Assembly: GCF_014692495.1 (NCBI RefSeq)
Contig: NZ_JACOIJ010000034.1
Span: 1-37,499 of the forward strand
Length of the DNA stretch: 37,499 nucleotides
Reading direction: 5' to 3'
Origin: Sphingobacterium litopenaei
GTDB taxonomy: Bacteria; Bacteroidota; Bacteroidia; Sphingobacteriales; Sphingobacteriaceae
In this document: piece after piece, positions 18,076 to 26,123 of the stretch
Layout: every line of letters begins with the position of its first letter
Position numbering within the stretch: position 1 is the stretch's first letter
Notes under the pieces: model-generated
Seen by the model: the letters and a program-made list of their open reading frames with translations, nothing else
Told to the model about the DNA's origin: nothing
Databases searched by the model: none
Translations under genes and position numbers: made by a program

Positions 18076-18783
18076 ATGGGATCAATTTTTCAATTTAAAG
18101 AATTTGAAGTCAATCAACAAGGCTGCGCCATGAAAATTAATACGGATGGGGTATTGTTAGGCGCAACAGTAGATGCAAATAATCCTACGCGGATATTGGA
18201 TATTGGAACAGGCACAGGAGTAATTGCTATGATGCTGGCACAACGATTTCCAGACGCTCAGGTGGATGCGGTCGAAATTGATGAAGAAGCATATAAAACC
18301 TCCTTAAAAAATTTTCAAAACTCTCCTTTTCAAGCTCGTATTCAAGGCTATTTTGGGTCTTTTGAAGAAATGCAATCTTCCCTTCCATATGATATTATTG
18401 TCAGCAATCCGCCTTTTTATACAAATTCTTTGCACAATCCTGATTCCAGAAAAAAATTAGCAAGACATACTGATTTTGATTTTTTTAATAAACTTTTAGT
18501 TTTTGCACAGGAGAAACTTACCCATAATGGGCAGTTGGAGTTGATATTACCAGGTGAATTAGCAGAGTATGTCATAGAACATGGGCACGCGATGGGACTT
18601 CATCTTCGGAAAACTATTTCTATCCGCTCTTTTGCTGATTCTGAAGTGATAAGAAATTTGGTTTCCTTAGGAAAGAATTCTGTCGAAAGTACAATTAAGG
18701 ATGATTTCATTATTTATGAAGAGAAAGGTGTGTATTCAGCTGATTATCGTACTGTATTAAAACCGTTCTTTTTAGCATTTTAG
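18076..18783 (+). CDS. trmN6: tRNA1(Val) (adenine(37)-N6)-methyltransferase
   Basis: This encodes 235 residues, a class I SAM-dependent methyltransferase. The opening FQFKEFEVNQQGCAMKINTDGVLLGA and motif I LDIGTGTGVIAMMLAQR are followed by the acidic loop VDAVEIDEEAY and the adenine-N6 signature SNPPFY (IIVSNPPFYTNSL). Family members methylate A37 of tRNA1(Val). The frame also has an ATG at 18058, but the stretch between contains a TACCTTTG promoter-like box, so I start at 18076 (MGSIFQFKEFEV). The phosphoesterase gene follows 4 nt after the stop, so the two are probably cotranscribed. Confidence 0.92.
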   Translation: MGSIFQFKEFEVNQQGCAMKINTDGVLLGATVDANNPTRILDIGTGTGVIAMMLAQRFPDAQVDAVEIDEEAYKTSLKNFQNSPFQARIQGYFGSFEEMQSSLPYDIIVSNPPFYTNSLHNPDSRKKLARHTDFDFFNKLLVFAQEKLTHNGQLELILPGELAEYVIEHGHAMGLHLRKTISIRSFADSEVIRNLVSLGKNSVESTIKDDFIIYEEKGVYSADYRTVLKPFFLAF

Positions 18784-18787
18784 AATT

Positions 18788-19282
18788 ATGAAAAAAATAG
18801 GCTTATTATCAGATACCCATAGTTACTTGGATGATGCGGTTTTCAAACATTTTGAAAATTGTGATGAAGTATGGCATGCAGGAGATTTTGGTTCGCTGGA
18901 GGTAGTAGAGAGACTTGAAGCTTTTAAACCTTTTCGCGGGGTGTATGGGAATATTGATGATAAGACCATTCAACTACGTTGCCCTGAACATTTGCGTTTT
19001 GAATGTGAAGGTGTGGATGTGTGGATGACACATATTGGTGGATATCCAGGACGTTATTCTTCTCTTGTGAAAGCAGAAATTACGCATAATCCACCTAAAC
19101 TTTTTATCTGCGGCCATTCGCATATTTTGAAAGTGCAATATGACCAAAAATTGCAGCTATTGCATTTAAATCCTGGTGCAGCAGGAAAGCATGGATGGCA
19201 CAAAGTCCGCACCCTCATGCGTTTTGATTTAAATAATGGAAAAATTGAAAATTTGGAAATAATTGAGTTGAATGTAAGGTGA
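18788..19282 (+). CDS. YfcE/MJ0936-family metallophosphoesterase
   Basis: This encodes 164 residues, a compact calcineurin-like phosphoesterase with every metal-binding block visible: GLLSDTHS (Asp9, His11), HAGDFGS, GVYGNID, WMTHIGGYPG and FICGHSHIL. The closing LLHLNPGAAGKHGW is characteristic of the YfcE/MJ0936 family. These enzymes are cytoplasmic phosphodiesterases active on artificial substrates; the physiological substrate is generally unknown. It lies 4 nt downstream of trmN6 and 36 nt upstream of fbp, so the three may form one transcript. Confidence 0.93.
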   Translation: MKKIGLLSDTHSYLDDAVFKHFENCDEVWHAGDFGSLEVVERLEAFKPFRGVYGNIDDKTIQLRCPEHLRFECEGVDVWMTHIGGYPGRYSSLVKAEITHNPPKLFICGHSHILKVQYDQKLQLLHLNPGAAGKHGWHKVRTLMRFDLNNGKIENLEIIELNVR

Positions 19283-19318
19283 AAAATTTCATATTTTTAC
19301 TTTTAGAAACTCAAAATT

Positions 19319-20323
19319 ATGATATCAATAAAAACGCTAGGTCAGTTCATTATTGAAAAACAAGCTGACTTTCCTTACGCCAAAGGCGAACTTTCCCGTT
19401 TATTACGTGATATCGGCATCGCAGCCAAAATTGTAAATAGGGAGGTTAACAAAGCAGGATTAGTGGATATTCTGGGTACAAATGGTGATAGTATCAATGT
19501 ATTTGGGGAAAATCAAAAGAAATTGGATGTTTACGCTGATGAGCAGTTTATCTCCGCATTAAAAAGTGGTGGTGAATGCTGTTTTGTGGCATCCGAAGAA
19601 CAAGAAGAAGGTGTAGTATTAACTGACGCTGGTATTTCTAAAAATGCTAAATATATCGTTTGTATAGATCCTTTGGATGGCAGCTCGAATATTGAAGTGA
19701 ATGTTTCTGTAGGAACAATTTTTTCTATCTATCGGCGAAAAAGTGCAGTTGGTGAAGATATTACGGAGGATGATTACTTACAAACTGGTTTAGAACAAGT
19801 AGCGGCTGGTTATATTATCTACGGATCATCGACGATGTTGGTGTATACTACAGGGAAAGGCGTCAATGGTTTTACTTTAGATCCATCAATAGGTGAATTT
19901 TGTCTTTCGCATCCGAATATGAAAATTCCTGAGACAGGAAAAATCTATTCTATTAATGAAGGAAACTATATAAAATTTCCACAAGGAATTAAAAACTACA
20001 TTAAATATTGCCAAGAAGAAGATAAAGAAACTTATAGACCGTATACATCCCGTTATATTGGTTCAATGGTAGCTGATATTCACCGCAATTTGTTAATGGG
20101 AGGAGTATTTATTTATCCGCAAACAGCTGCGCAGCCAAACGGAAAACTAAGATTGATGTACGAATGTAATCCTATTTCTTTTATTATCGAGCAAGCAGGA
20201 GGAAAGGCTTCAACAGGGGGCGAACGTATCTTAGAATTAAAACCTACAGAATTACATCAACGCGTTCCTGCCATAATCGGTAGCACAAAGATGGTGGATA
20301 AAGTGCTGGAATTTTTGAATTAA
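19319..20323 (+). CDS. fbp: Class 1 fructose-1,6-bisphosphatase
   Basis: This encodes 334 residues, the usual length for class 1 FBPase. The metal and substrate motifs are present: ASEEQEEG (acidic metal ligands), [76 protein letters not shown], and [20 protein letters not shown], with RVPAIIGS at the end. It removes the 1-phosphate of fructose-1,6-bisphosphate in gluconeogenesis in the cytoplasm. The gene is convergent with the MerR regulator gene and shares a TTAA stop overlap with it. Confidence 0.97.
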   Translation: MISIKTLGQFIIEKQADFPYAKGELSRLLRDIGIAAKIVNREVNKAGLVDILGTNGDSINVFGENQKKLDVYADEQFISALKSGGECCFVASEEQEEGVVLTDAGISKNAKYIVCIDPLDGSSNIEVNVSVGTIFSIYRRKSAVGEDITEDDYLQTGLEQVAAGYIIYGSSTMLVYTTGKGVNGFTLDPSIGEFCLSHPNMKIPETGKIYSINEGNYIKFPQGIKNYIKYCQEEDKETYRPYTSRYIGSMVADIHRNLLMGGVFIYPQTAAQPNGKLRLMYECNPISFIIEQAGGKASTGGERILELKPTELHQRVPAIIGSTKMVDKVLEFLN

Positions 20324-20658
20324 CCTAAGCTATCTCGAACTTCTAGTAAGAAAGTTTTCAAACGCTCAAGAGAATCGACAACACGTTGGTTCTCTTTTGC
20401 TTCTGATTTATTTGCTTTCAAATACTCACGAGCACCCTGTAGCGTATATCCCTTGTCTTTTACGAGGTTGAAGATGATTTTCAAGTTAGCAATATCTTCT
20501 TGAGTGAATAGACGATTACCTTTTTTATTCTTCTTTGGTTGAAGAATATCAAATTCACGCTCATAAAAACGAATCTGAGAAGCATTGACACCAAACATTT
20601 CAGTGACTTCTCCCATTGTATAGTACAATTTATTTATTTCTCGTTCTTTGTAAGGCAT
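20320..20658 (-). CDS. MerR family transcriptional regulator
   Basis: This encodes 112 residues, a short MerR-type protein. The winged helix-turn-helix is at the N-terminus ([70 protein letters not shown], about residues 10-82), followed by about 30 residues of predicted coiled coil ([17 protein letters not shown]). There is no cysteine-rich sensor domain, so the signal is unknown. This compact form is common and conserved in Bacteroidota. The gene stands alone, and a TATATTTG box lies about 29 nt upstream of its ATG. Confidence 0.9.
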   Translation of the reverse strand: MPYKEREINKLYYTMGEVTEMFGVNASQIRFYEREFDILQPKKNKKGNRLFTQEDIANLKIIFNLVKDKGYTLQGAREYLKANKSEAKENQRVVDSLERLKTFLLEVRDSLG

Positions 20659-20686
20659 ACCCGTGACTTGTTTTTCTTAAAGATAA

Positions 20687-20694
20687 CAAATATA
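20687..20694 (-). promoter_or_regulatory. Candidate -7 box for the MerR gene
   Basis: The minus strand reads TATATTTG, matching TAnnTTTG, which would give a 5' leader of about 22 nt. No -33 TTTG is seen at the usual spacing. Confidence 0.4.
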
Positions 20695-20740
20695 CAATCT
20701 ATGATTCAAATATTAAAGTTAGGAATAATTGTTGTAAATT

Positions 20741-20747
20741 AAGGAGG
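20741..20747 (+). promoter_or_regulatory. Strong Shine-Dalgarno-like sequence before the small HExxH gene
   Basis: AAGGAGG lies 12 nt upstream of the ATG at 20760. Such a full anti-SD match is unusual in this window, where most starts lack any SD. The spacing is longer than optimal. Confidence 0.45.
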
Positions 20748-20759
20748 ATACTTATCAAG

Positions 20760-21104
20760 ATGAAAGGGAAAATATTCGTGAGTAAGTTTTGGACTAAAGT
20801 CTTTTCTTTTGGGAAGGCTGATGCAATTACTATTTTTCCATTTATATTTTTGCGGCAAAGAGGATTAAAATCGAATAGAATCCTTCTAAACCACGAAAGT
20901 ATTCATCTTTTCCAAGCTTTAGAGTTGCTTGTTTTCCCATTCTATATTTGGTATTTGAGTGAGTTTTTAATCCGATTTATTCAGTATCGAAACTTTGATA
21001 AAGCTTATCGCAATATTTGTTTTGAAAGGGAAGCATACGCAAATCAAGAAAACGAAAATTATCTGAAGAAACGTAGGATTTGGAATTTTTGGAAATATAT
21101 ATAA
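20760..21104 (+). CDS. Small conserved hypothetical protein with a HExxH-like motif
   Basis: This encodes 114 residues with no named family that I recognise. After FPFIFLRQR comes NHESIH, a HExxH motif at His45-Glu46-His49. It leads into a hydrophobic helix (LELLVFPFYIWYLSEFLIRFI, about residues 53-73), then AYRNICFEREAY with Glu88 and Glu90 as possible third metal ligands. The arrangement resembles a minimal membrane-associated zincin core, but catalysis is unproven. The gene is alone, divergent from the MerR gene and convergent with accD across a terminator. Confidence 0.7.
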   Translation: MKGKIFVSKFWTKVFSFGKADAITIFPFIFLRQRGLKSNRILLNHESIHLFQALELLVFPFYIWYLSEFLIRFIQYRNFDKAYRNICFEREAYANQENENYLKKRRIWNFWKYI

Positions 21105-21107
21105 AAG

Positions 21108-21139
21108 ACAAAGGTCATTCTGAATAAAATGACCTTTGT
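21108..21139. terminator. Bidirectional terminator between the small HExxH gene and accD
   Basis: A perfect 12-bp stem (21108-21119 with 21128-21139) and an 8-nt loop lie between two convergent genes. The stem contains AAGGTCATT/AATGACCTT, and A/T runs flank it. Confidence 0.8.
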
Positions 21140-21148
21140 TGTAAGTTG

Positions 21149-21991
21149 TTATTTTACCAACTTCAAGAAAGTAGAAACTTTGTCTTTCAGTTGTCTTCTA
21201 TCTACTATAAAATCTAAGAAACCGTGTTCTAAAACGAATTCCGAAGTTTGGAAACCTTTAGGAAGGTCTTTTTTGATTGTTTCTTTGATAACGCGAGGAC
21301 CAGCGAAACCGATTAAAGCACCAGGTTCTGCAATATTAATGTCACCCAACATTGCGTATGAAGCTGTCACACCACCTGTAGTAGGGTCAGTCAACAAACA
21401 GATATAAGGCAATTGCGCTTTACTTAATAAAGCCAATTTTGCTGAAGTTTTAGCCATTTGCATCAATGAGAATGCAGCTTCCATCATACGCGCACCACCT
21501 GATTTTGAAATCAACATAAATGGTAATTTATGTTCTAAACAGTAGTCAATAGAACGCGCAATTTTTTCACCAACTACCGAACCCATAGAACCACCAATAA
21601 AGTTAAAGTCCATACACGCGATAACGATGTCTTGCCCGTTTAATTTACCATGACCAGAACGTAGAGCATCCTTAAGGCCTGTTTTCTTTTGGCTTTCAAC
21701 CAAACGTTCGTGATAAGGTTTGCTGTCAACGAAATTTAAAGGATCACCCGCAGTTAGATTAGGAAATAATTCTGTAAACTGATTGTCGTCAAATAAAATA
21801 GAAAAATATGCTGCAGAACCAATACGGATGTGGTAATCACAATACTGACACACGTATTTGTTCTCGATTTGTTCAATATTCAAAAGAGGTTTTTTACAAT
21901 TGGGACACTTATCCCACATCCCATCAGGAGCCTCTTTTTTGTTTGCTGTTGCAGTTCTAATACCTGCAGTACTTCTTTTAAACCAACTCAT
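21149..21991 (-). CDS. accD: Acetyl-CoA carboxylase carboxyltransferase subunit beta
   Basis: This encodes 280 residues starting at MSWFKRS. The N-terminal zinc ribbon is CPNCKKPL ... CQYCDYHI (two CxxC pairs). The carboxyltransferase core follows with [60 protein letters not shown] and [37 protein letters not shown]. Together with AccA it transfers carboxyl from biotin to acetyl-CoA, the first committed step of fatty-acid synthesis. The frame extends 11 codons further upstream, but MSWFKRS is the family N-terminus. It lies downstream of the SRP RNA gene on the same strand. Confidence 0.96.
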   Translation of the reverse strand: MSWFKRSTAGIRTATANKKEAPDGMWDKCPNCKKPLLNIEQIENKYVCQYCDYHIRIGSAAYFSILFDDNQFTELFPNLTAGDPLNFVDSKPYHERLVESQKKTGLKDALRSGHGKLNGQDIVIACMDFNFIGGSMGSVVGEKIARSIDYCLEHKLPFMLISKSGGARMMEAAFSLMQMAKTSAKLALLSKAQLPYICLLTDPTTGGVTASYAMLGDINIAEPGALIGFAGPRVIKETIKKDLPKGFQTSEFVLEHGFLDFIVDRRQLKDKVSTFLKLVK

Positions 21992-22107
21992 ACAATAGTG
22001 TTTATTCGAACTACAAATAAACAAAAAGATATGCTAAAAGTAAAACTAAAAGGCTAAAAGTGATAAAGGAATTCAGGCTGGAACAGAAAAGTATAGACAC
22101 AAAAAAT

Positions 22108-22202
22108 GGGCAAGCTCCCTTTATCGCACCGCTCAACCTAATACCCTTGCTATGTTCCCATCCTGGGGGAGTCAAAGGGAGCTGGTCGTAAAGGACTTAC
22201 CC
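22108..22202 (-). ncRNA. ffs: Signal recognition particle RNA, small bacterial type (4.5S-like)
   Basis: Read on the minus strand, the closing helix GGGTAAG/CTTGCCC sits at the two ends, and a second helix AGCTCCCTTT/AAAGGGAGCT follows. The apical part shows the SRP signature: CCCCCAGG-ATG-GGAA-CAT-AGCAAGGG, in which a GGAA tetraloop is closed by three pairs and flanked by the AGG and AGCA internal-loop strands that Ffh binds. GGTGCG follows on the 3' side. The length of about 95 nt fits the small bacterial form. A well-spaced -33/-7 promoter lies just upstream and a T run lies just past the 3' end. It partners with Ffh for co-translational membrane targeting. Confidence 0.88.
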
Positions 22203-22206
22203 ACCA

Positions 22207-22236
22207 CAAAAGTAGGAAAATTTTGAGATTTTCAAA
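22207..22236 (-). promoter_or_regulatory. Bacteroidota-type promoter for the SRP RNA (TTTG-N18-TAnnTTTG)
   Basis: On the minus strand TTTG (22233-22236) and TACTTTTG (22207-22214) are separated by 18 nt. This matches the -33/-7 architecture of the Bacteroidota primary sigma factor. The -7 box ends 4 nt before the predicted 5' end of the RNA. Confidence 0.7.
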
Positions 22237-22284
22237 AGTAAATCACACTAATCTTCCTATCGTACTGATGTTCAGTTGGAAAAA

Positions 22285-22512
22285 TTACATTTTGCTTTCA
22301 TCGTATTCACCTTTAAGCGCAAAATAACCGAAGATACCTAGCCCTATGGACACAATGGGTGTTAGAATAAACACAATAATTAGCCCAAAAACTAAATCTT
22401 CTTGGTGTCCGGTTTGTAATTTTGGAAAGCCAAATTGTACAATACAGAAATATGCAGTAGCTAATGCTAATATGATCCAAACTATGCCTAATATTTTTTT
22501 CAAAAATTCCAT
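22285..22512 (-). CDS. Small two-helix membrane protein (DUF6814-like), partner of the MFS gene
   Basis: This encodes 75 residues with two hydrophobic segments (about residues 7-28 and 43-67: ILGIVWIILALATAYFCIVQF and FGLIIVFILTPIVSIGLGIFGYF) and a charged C-terminus (KGEYDESKM). It starts 1 nt after the stop of the MFS transporter gene, so translation is probably coupled. Small membrane proteins encoded next to carriers often act as accessory subunits, but a role here is inference. The DUF assignment is from memory and tentative. Confidence 0.75.
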   Translation of the reverse strand: MEFLKKILGIVWIILALATAYFCIVQFGFPKLQTGHQEDLVFGLIIVFILTPIVSIGLGIFGYFALKGEYDESKM

Positions 22513-22513
22513 T

Positions 22514-24034
22514 CTATTGATTTTTAGCGTAAATACTTTTATTGATATACAATGAACCGATGATAAAACATACGGCCGAAATAATAATAGGATACCACAA
22601 TCCAGCTAAATAGTATTCTGCATCATTTTGGGTCTGTGCATTTGTTGCCAAATACGTGGAAACAGCAGGTAACAACCCTCCAAATACGCCATTTCCGATG
22701 TGGTATGGTAAAGACATGGATGTATAGCGAATCTTTACAGGGAATATTTCAACCAAGAAGGCTGCGATTGGGCCATATACTAATGTGATATAAATAATCT
22801 GGATAAAAATGAGCAATATAAGGAACACATAATTACTGCCTGATATGGTAATATTTTGTTTTGTAGATATGGAATTCTTTATACTGTTAGAAATGTGTTT
22901 GGTGGTTGTAGTAGTCAGAATAGTTCCATCTGTATAATGTGATTTATGCGTAATGATTTCGTCCTTTCCACTTTCGGTTTTTACTTCTTCAAAAAATTCT
23001 TCTTTCTGAGCTACTATTTCTTCTTTGTTAGCCACATTGGTGATTTGATACATCTGTTCGTAAATAGGACGATAAGTTAGTAAAGCTAAAGCCATACCGG
23101 TAAGCATTACCCATTTGCGTCCTACTTTGTCGGATAGCCATCCAAAAATGATAAAAAATGGTGTTCCACACAGTAAGGCTATTCCTAAGATCATGTCTGC
23201 TTGATCAGTATGCAAATGCATGACCGTTTTCATAAAGCTCATGGAATAGAACTGTCCGGTATACCAAACCACGCCTTGTCCCATTGCCGCTCCAAACAAG
23301 GCAAGTAATACAAATTTTAGATTATATTTATTACCAAAACTTTCTTTTAAAGGGTTTTTGGAGGTTTTACCTTCAGATTTCGCTTGCTTAAATTCAGGAG
23401 ACTCATCCATATTTTTACGAATCAGATAGGATACATACACCATGAAAAGTGACAATAAGAAAGGTACACGCCATCCCCAACTATCAAATTGCTCTTCATC
23501 CATCAAAGTGCGCGTCACTAAAATCACGATTAAGGATATAAAAAGGCCGAAAGTAGCCGTAGTTTGTATCCATGAGGTCCAATAGCCGCGTTGTCCTTTA
23601 GGACTGTGTTCCGCAACATACGTAGCTGCCCCGCCATATTCTCCCCCTAAAGCTAGCCCTTGCAGTAAACGCAAGATCAAAACTAAAAAAGGAGCCCAAA
23701 ATCCTATGGTTTCGTAGCTGGGAATACAACCAATTAGGAATGTTGCACCGCCCATTAACATCAAGGTAACCATAAACGTGTATTTCCGTCCAATAAGGTC
23801 GCCTAATCGTCCAAAAAATAATGCTCCAAAAGGTCTTACCACGAAGCCTGCCGCAAAAGTGGCTAAAGTGGACAAGAAGGCTGCTGTAGGATTATCAGTT
23901 GGGAAGAATTTTGTCGATATTACGATCGATAAACTTCCGAAGATAAAAAAGTCGTACCATTCAATGAGCGTCCCAAGGGAGGAGGCCCCAATAACTTTCC
24001 AAATACCTTTAGTGGATTGCGTTTCTGTTGTCAT
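22514..24034 (-). CDS. MFS transporter, metabolite:H+ symporter (MHS/ProP-like) family
   Basis: This encodes 506 residues with 12 predicted transmembrane helices. MHS-type motifs are SSLGTLIEWYDFFIFGSL in TM1, GALFFGRLGDLIGRKYTFMVT between TM2 and TM3, LRLLQGLALGGEYGGAATYVAEH in TM4, and GWRVPFLLSL in TM6. Family members move organic acids, betaines or sugar acids with protons; the substrate here is unknown. A hydrophilic insert of about 75 residues, with a Thr run, lies between predicted TM9 and TM10, where a typical MHS carrier has a short loop. The gene lies 16 nt after dprA on the same strand and is coupled to the small membrane gene that follows. Confidence 0.92.
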   Translation of the reverse strand: MTTETQSTKGIWKVIGASSLGTLIEWYDFFIFGSLSIVISTKFFPTDNPTAAFLSTLATFAAGFVVRPFGALFFGRLGDLIGRKYTFMVTLMLMGGATFLIGCIPSYETIGFWAPFLVLILRLLQGLALGGEYGGAATYVAEHSPKGQRGYWTSWIQTTATFGLFISLIVILVTRTLMDEEQFDSWGWRVPFLLSLFMVYVSYLIRKNMDESPEFKQAKSEGKTSKNPLKESFGNKYNLKFVLLALFGAAMGQGVVWYTGQFYSMSFMKTVMHLHTDQADMILGIALLCGTPFFIIFGWLSDKVGRKWVMLTGMALALLTYRPIYEQMYQITNVANKEEIVAQKEEFFEEVKTESGKDEIITHKSHYTDGTILTTTTTKHISNSIKNSISTKQNITISGSNYVFLILLIFIQIIYITLVYGPIAAFLVEIFPVKIRYTSMSLPYHIGNGVFGGLLPAVSTYLATNAQTQNDAEYYLAGLWYPIIISAVCFIIGSLYINKSIYAKNQ

Positions 24035-24050
24035 AAATGTTTATACAAGG

Positions 24051-25148
24051 TTAGATTAATTTATATGTTTTTCCAGGTAAGGAGACGATAAGGGATTTCA
24101 TCTCCATTTCGAGTAAAATAATAGCCAATTTACTTTGTGGCCAGTCACAAAATAAGGCTATGTCGTCAATACTCGCTTTTTCATGTTCTTTGATGTATTC
24201 ATAAACTTTTTTCTCATCCTTACTCATGTCAGGCGGGATAAGATTTAATTGTTTTGCATGAGCTTTCTTATCTTCTTTGCTCCAATTCATCAGATAAGAT
24301 AAATCCTCCGCATTGCGAATGAGATGTGCACGATTGGTTTTAATCAAATAATTACAACCTGCAGAATAATCTTGATCAATTCCGCCCGGAAAAGCACAAA
24401 CATCGCGATTGTATGTATTTGCAATTTCTGCCGTGATTAAAGCTCCGCCTTTAATGGCTGCTTCTACTACTATCGTAACATCTGATAGTCCAGCTATAAT
24501 ACGATTACGCATCGGGAAATTCTGTCGATCTGGGTTTGTGCCAGAAGGAAACTCCGTCAGGAGACCTCCATTCTCTAGCATGCGAGATGCTAATTCTCGA
24601 TGTGTAGCGGGATAGATTCTGTCCAATCCATGTCCTAATATGCCGATTGTAGGAATATTGTTTTTCAACGATTGTCGATGTGCTAAACTGTCTATGCCAT
24701 AGGCAAGACCACTTATAATTTGAACATCAAAATCGCTGAGCTGTTGAATAAAATCTTCACAAATACGTTTGCCATAATTTGTAGCATTCCGTGCACCCAC
24801 TATGCTAATGACACGTGATGGATTGAGCGATGCAGTTCCTTTGTAGTATAATAGGATAGGTGCATCTTCACAATTTTTGAGTCTCTTGGGATAGATTTTA
24901 TCTTCTATCCACGCGATTTCAATACCATGTTTTTGAATAAAATTGTACTCTTCTTCGGCTTCTTTGAGATAGGATTTGGAGGCTATATTTTCAGCTAGCA
25001 CTTCTCCAATAGTGGGAATGGCTAACAGCTGCTTCTTCGAACTACGGAAAATTTCTTCTACGGAACCATTGTATGCCAATAACGTACGGCTCAATTTTGG
25101 GCCAATACCTTTGATTTTGGTCAATGCAATTTTCTCGAGAATGTTCAT
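24051..25148 (-). CDS. dprA: DNA-processing protein DprA/Smf
   Basis: This encodes 365 residues. An N-terminal helix-hairpin-helix-like region (TKIKGIGPKLSRTLL ... IPTIGEVLAENI) is followed by the Rossmann-like DprA core: ISIVGARNATNYGKRI, IISGLAYGIDSLAHRQSL, TIGILGHGLDRIYPATHREL, LLTEFPSGTNPDRQNFPMRNRIIAGLSD and GGALITAEIANTYNRDVCAFPG. A C-terminal winged helix (SIDDIALFCDWPQSKLAIILLEMEMKSLI) closes it. It binds incoming single-stranded DNA and loads RecA during natural transformation. The first gene of a minus-strand run, it is followed by the MFS and small membrane genes. Confidence 0.96.
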   Translation of the reverse strand: MNILEKIALTKIKGIGPKLSRTLLAYNGSVEEIFRSSKKQLLAIPTIGEVLAENIASKSYLKEAEEEYNFIQKHGIEIAWIEDKIYPKRLKNCEDAPILLYYKGTASLNPSRVISIVGARNATNYGKRICEDFIQQLSDFDVQIISGLAYGIDSLAHRQSLKNNIPTIGILGHGLDRIYPATHRELASRMLENGGLLTEFPSGTNPDRQNFPMRNRIIAGLSDVTIVVEAAIKGGALITAEIANTYNRDVCAFPGGIDQDYSAGCNYLIKTNRAHLIRNAEDLSYLMNWSKEDKKAHAKQLNLIPPDMSKDEKKVYEYIKEHEKASIDDIALFCDWPQSKLAIILLEMEMKSLIVSLPGKTYKLI

Positions 25149-25221
25149 AACTGGTGCTTTAAATATAAGGAATACTTTGTTTTTATTCCAAACCTTTAAC
25201 CCTTTTTCTTGTTAGGAGTGT

Positions 25222-25229
25222 TACCTTTG
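25222..25229 (+). promoter_or_regulatory. Candidate -7 box for the 77-residue gene
   Basis: TACCTTTG, the same octamer as before trmN6, lies 21 nt upstream of the ATG at 25251. No clear -33 element is seen. Confidence 0.45.
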
Positions 25230-25250
25230 TGTATTAAAAATTGATGAGCT

Positions 25251-25484
25251 ATGGAAATGCAAGAACCTTTTGATATAGAAATTAATAATGTAGTCTATTC
25301 GGTTTTTCCGGACGAAAAAGACACTTATACCATCTTTAAAGAAGGAAAAGAATATGTTCAGATCATAAAAGATACGGAAACAAGTTGGTTAAAACTTCAT
25401 CCTGAAACAGGTTTGCCTATGTTTGGAATGGATGAAGAAATAAATAGGATAGGAGCAGAGATTACGAAAGAATTAGGAAGTTAA
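25251..25484 (+). CDS. Small hypothetical cytoplasmic protein
   Basis: This encodes 77 residues, acidic, with no signal peptide or membrane segment. The sequence alternates charged and aromatic positions (FDIEINNVVYSVFPDEKDTY, then FKEGKEYVQIIKDTETSWLKL) and ends EEINRIGAEITKEL, suggesting a beta-sheet followed by a short helix. I do not recognise a named family. A -7-type promoter box and a downstream terminator support expression as an independent short transcript. The start could also be the second ATG at 25257. Confidence 0.7.
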   Translation: MEMQEPFDIEINNVVYSVFPDEKDTYTIFKEGKEYVQIIKDTETSWLKLHPETGLPMFGMDEEINRIGAEITKELGS

Positions 25485-25513
25485 TTTTGGTTAAAATATT
25501 AATATCCAGAATC

Positions 25514-25547
25514 AAAGGGTTGTATCTTTAAGGTATAACCTTTTTTT
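25514..25547 (+). terminator. Intrinsic terminator ending directly at the next start codon
   Basis: AAAGGGTTGTATC pairs with GGTATAACCTTTT around TTTAA. The pairing runs through all 13 positions, with three G-U wobbles, and a run of seven T follows. It should terminate the 77-residue gene. The T run ends at the base before the ATG of the next gene (25548), leaving no room for a separate leader. Confidence 0.65.
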
Positions 25548-26123
25548 ATGCGCCTTTTTGTTTGTGTTTTCTTTATATCCACTACTTTTCTTTTGAGCTC
25601 ATTTGAGAAGAAATCATATATTTCCTGTACCTTTTTGGATACACTTAAAAAGGATACCCTAAATATTGATACTGTGGGAATTAGTAAAGCTCTTTCAGCA
25701 GAACAAAGATATGAAGCCCGAAAAAAGCAATATCGCACTATTTATATGTGGGGTGATAATAAAAAACCTGTACAAATAAATCCTTTAGGTGGTATAGCAA
25801 TCAATATAAATAAAATATATAGTCATTTCAGTAAAATTGGAAAGAATTCTAGACGCTTGCAACGCGTATTTGAAAACGAATATAATATAGAAAGAACAGA
25901 GGCTCTTTGGAAGCCTTTGACCTTAGATTTGACGAATTTGAAAGGAGATTCTCTTTTTTATTTTCAAATGTATTTCCTGCCACAACCAGGTTTTCTGGAA
26001 AATGCAAGCTATTATGAAAAAGTAGAATATGTGGTAAAGAGTATGCGGATATATAGGGATTCAGCAGCAATAATTCATGAGAGAATGAAATTACCGAGAT
26101 GGAATTCGCTAAAAGAACAATAG
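25548..26123 (+). CDS. Hypothetical exported protein
   Basis: This encodes 191 residues. An N-terminal hydrophobic segment (MRLFVCVFFISTTFLLSSF) looks like a signal peptide or anchor. The rest is charged and mostly helical, with a central INPLGGIAININKIYSHFSKIGKNSRRLQRVFENEY and several Tyr/Phe-rich stretches (SLFYFQMYFLPQPGF). It probably lies in the periplasm or at the inner membrane. I do not recognise the family, though proteins of this general layout are common in Sphingobacteriales. The ATG directly follows the T tract of a terminator. A strong terminator follows the gene, and rsmG is convergent. Confidence 0.65.
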   Translation: MRLFVCVFFISTTFLLSSFEKKSYISCTFLDTLKKDTLNIDTVGISKALSAEQRYEARKKQYRTIYMWGDNKKPVQINPLGGIAININKIYSHFSKIGKNSRRLQRVFENEYNIERTEALWKPLTLDLTNLKGDSLFYFQMYFLPQPGFLENASYYEKVEYVVKSMRIYRDSAAIIHERMKLPRWNSLKEQ

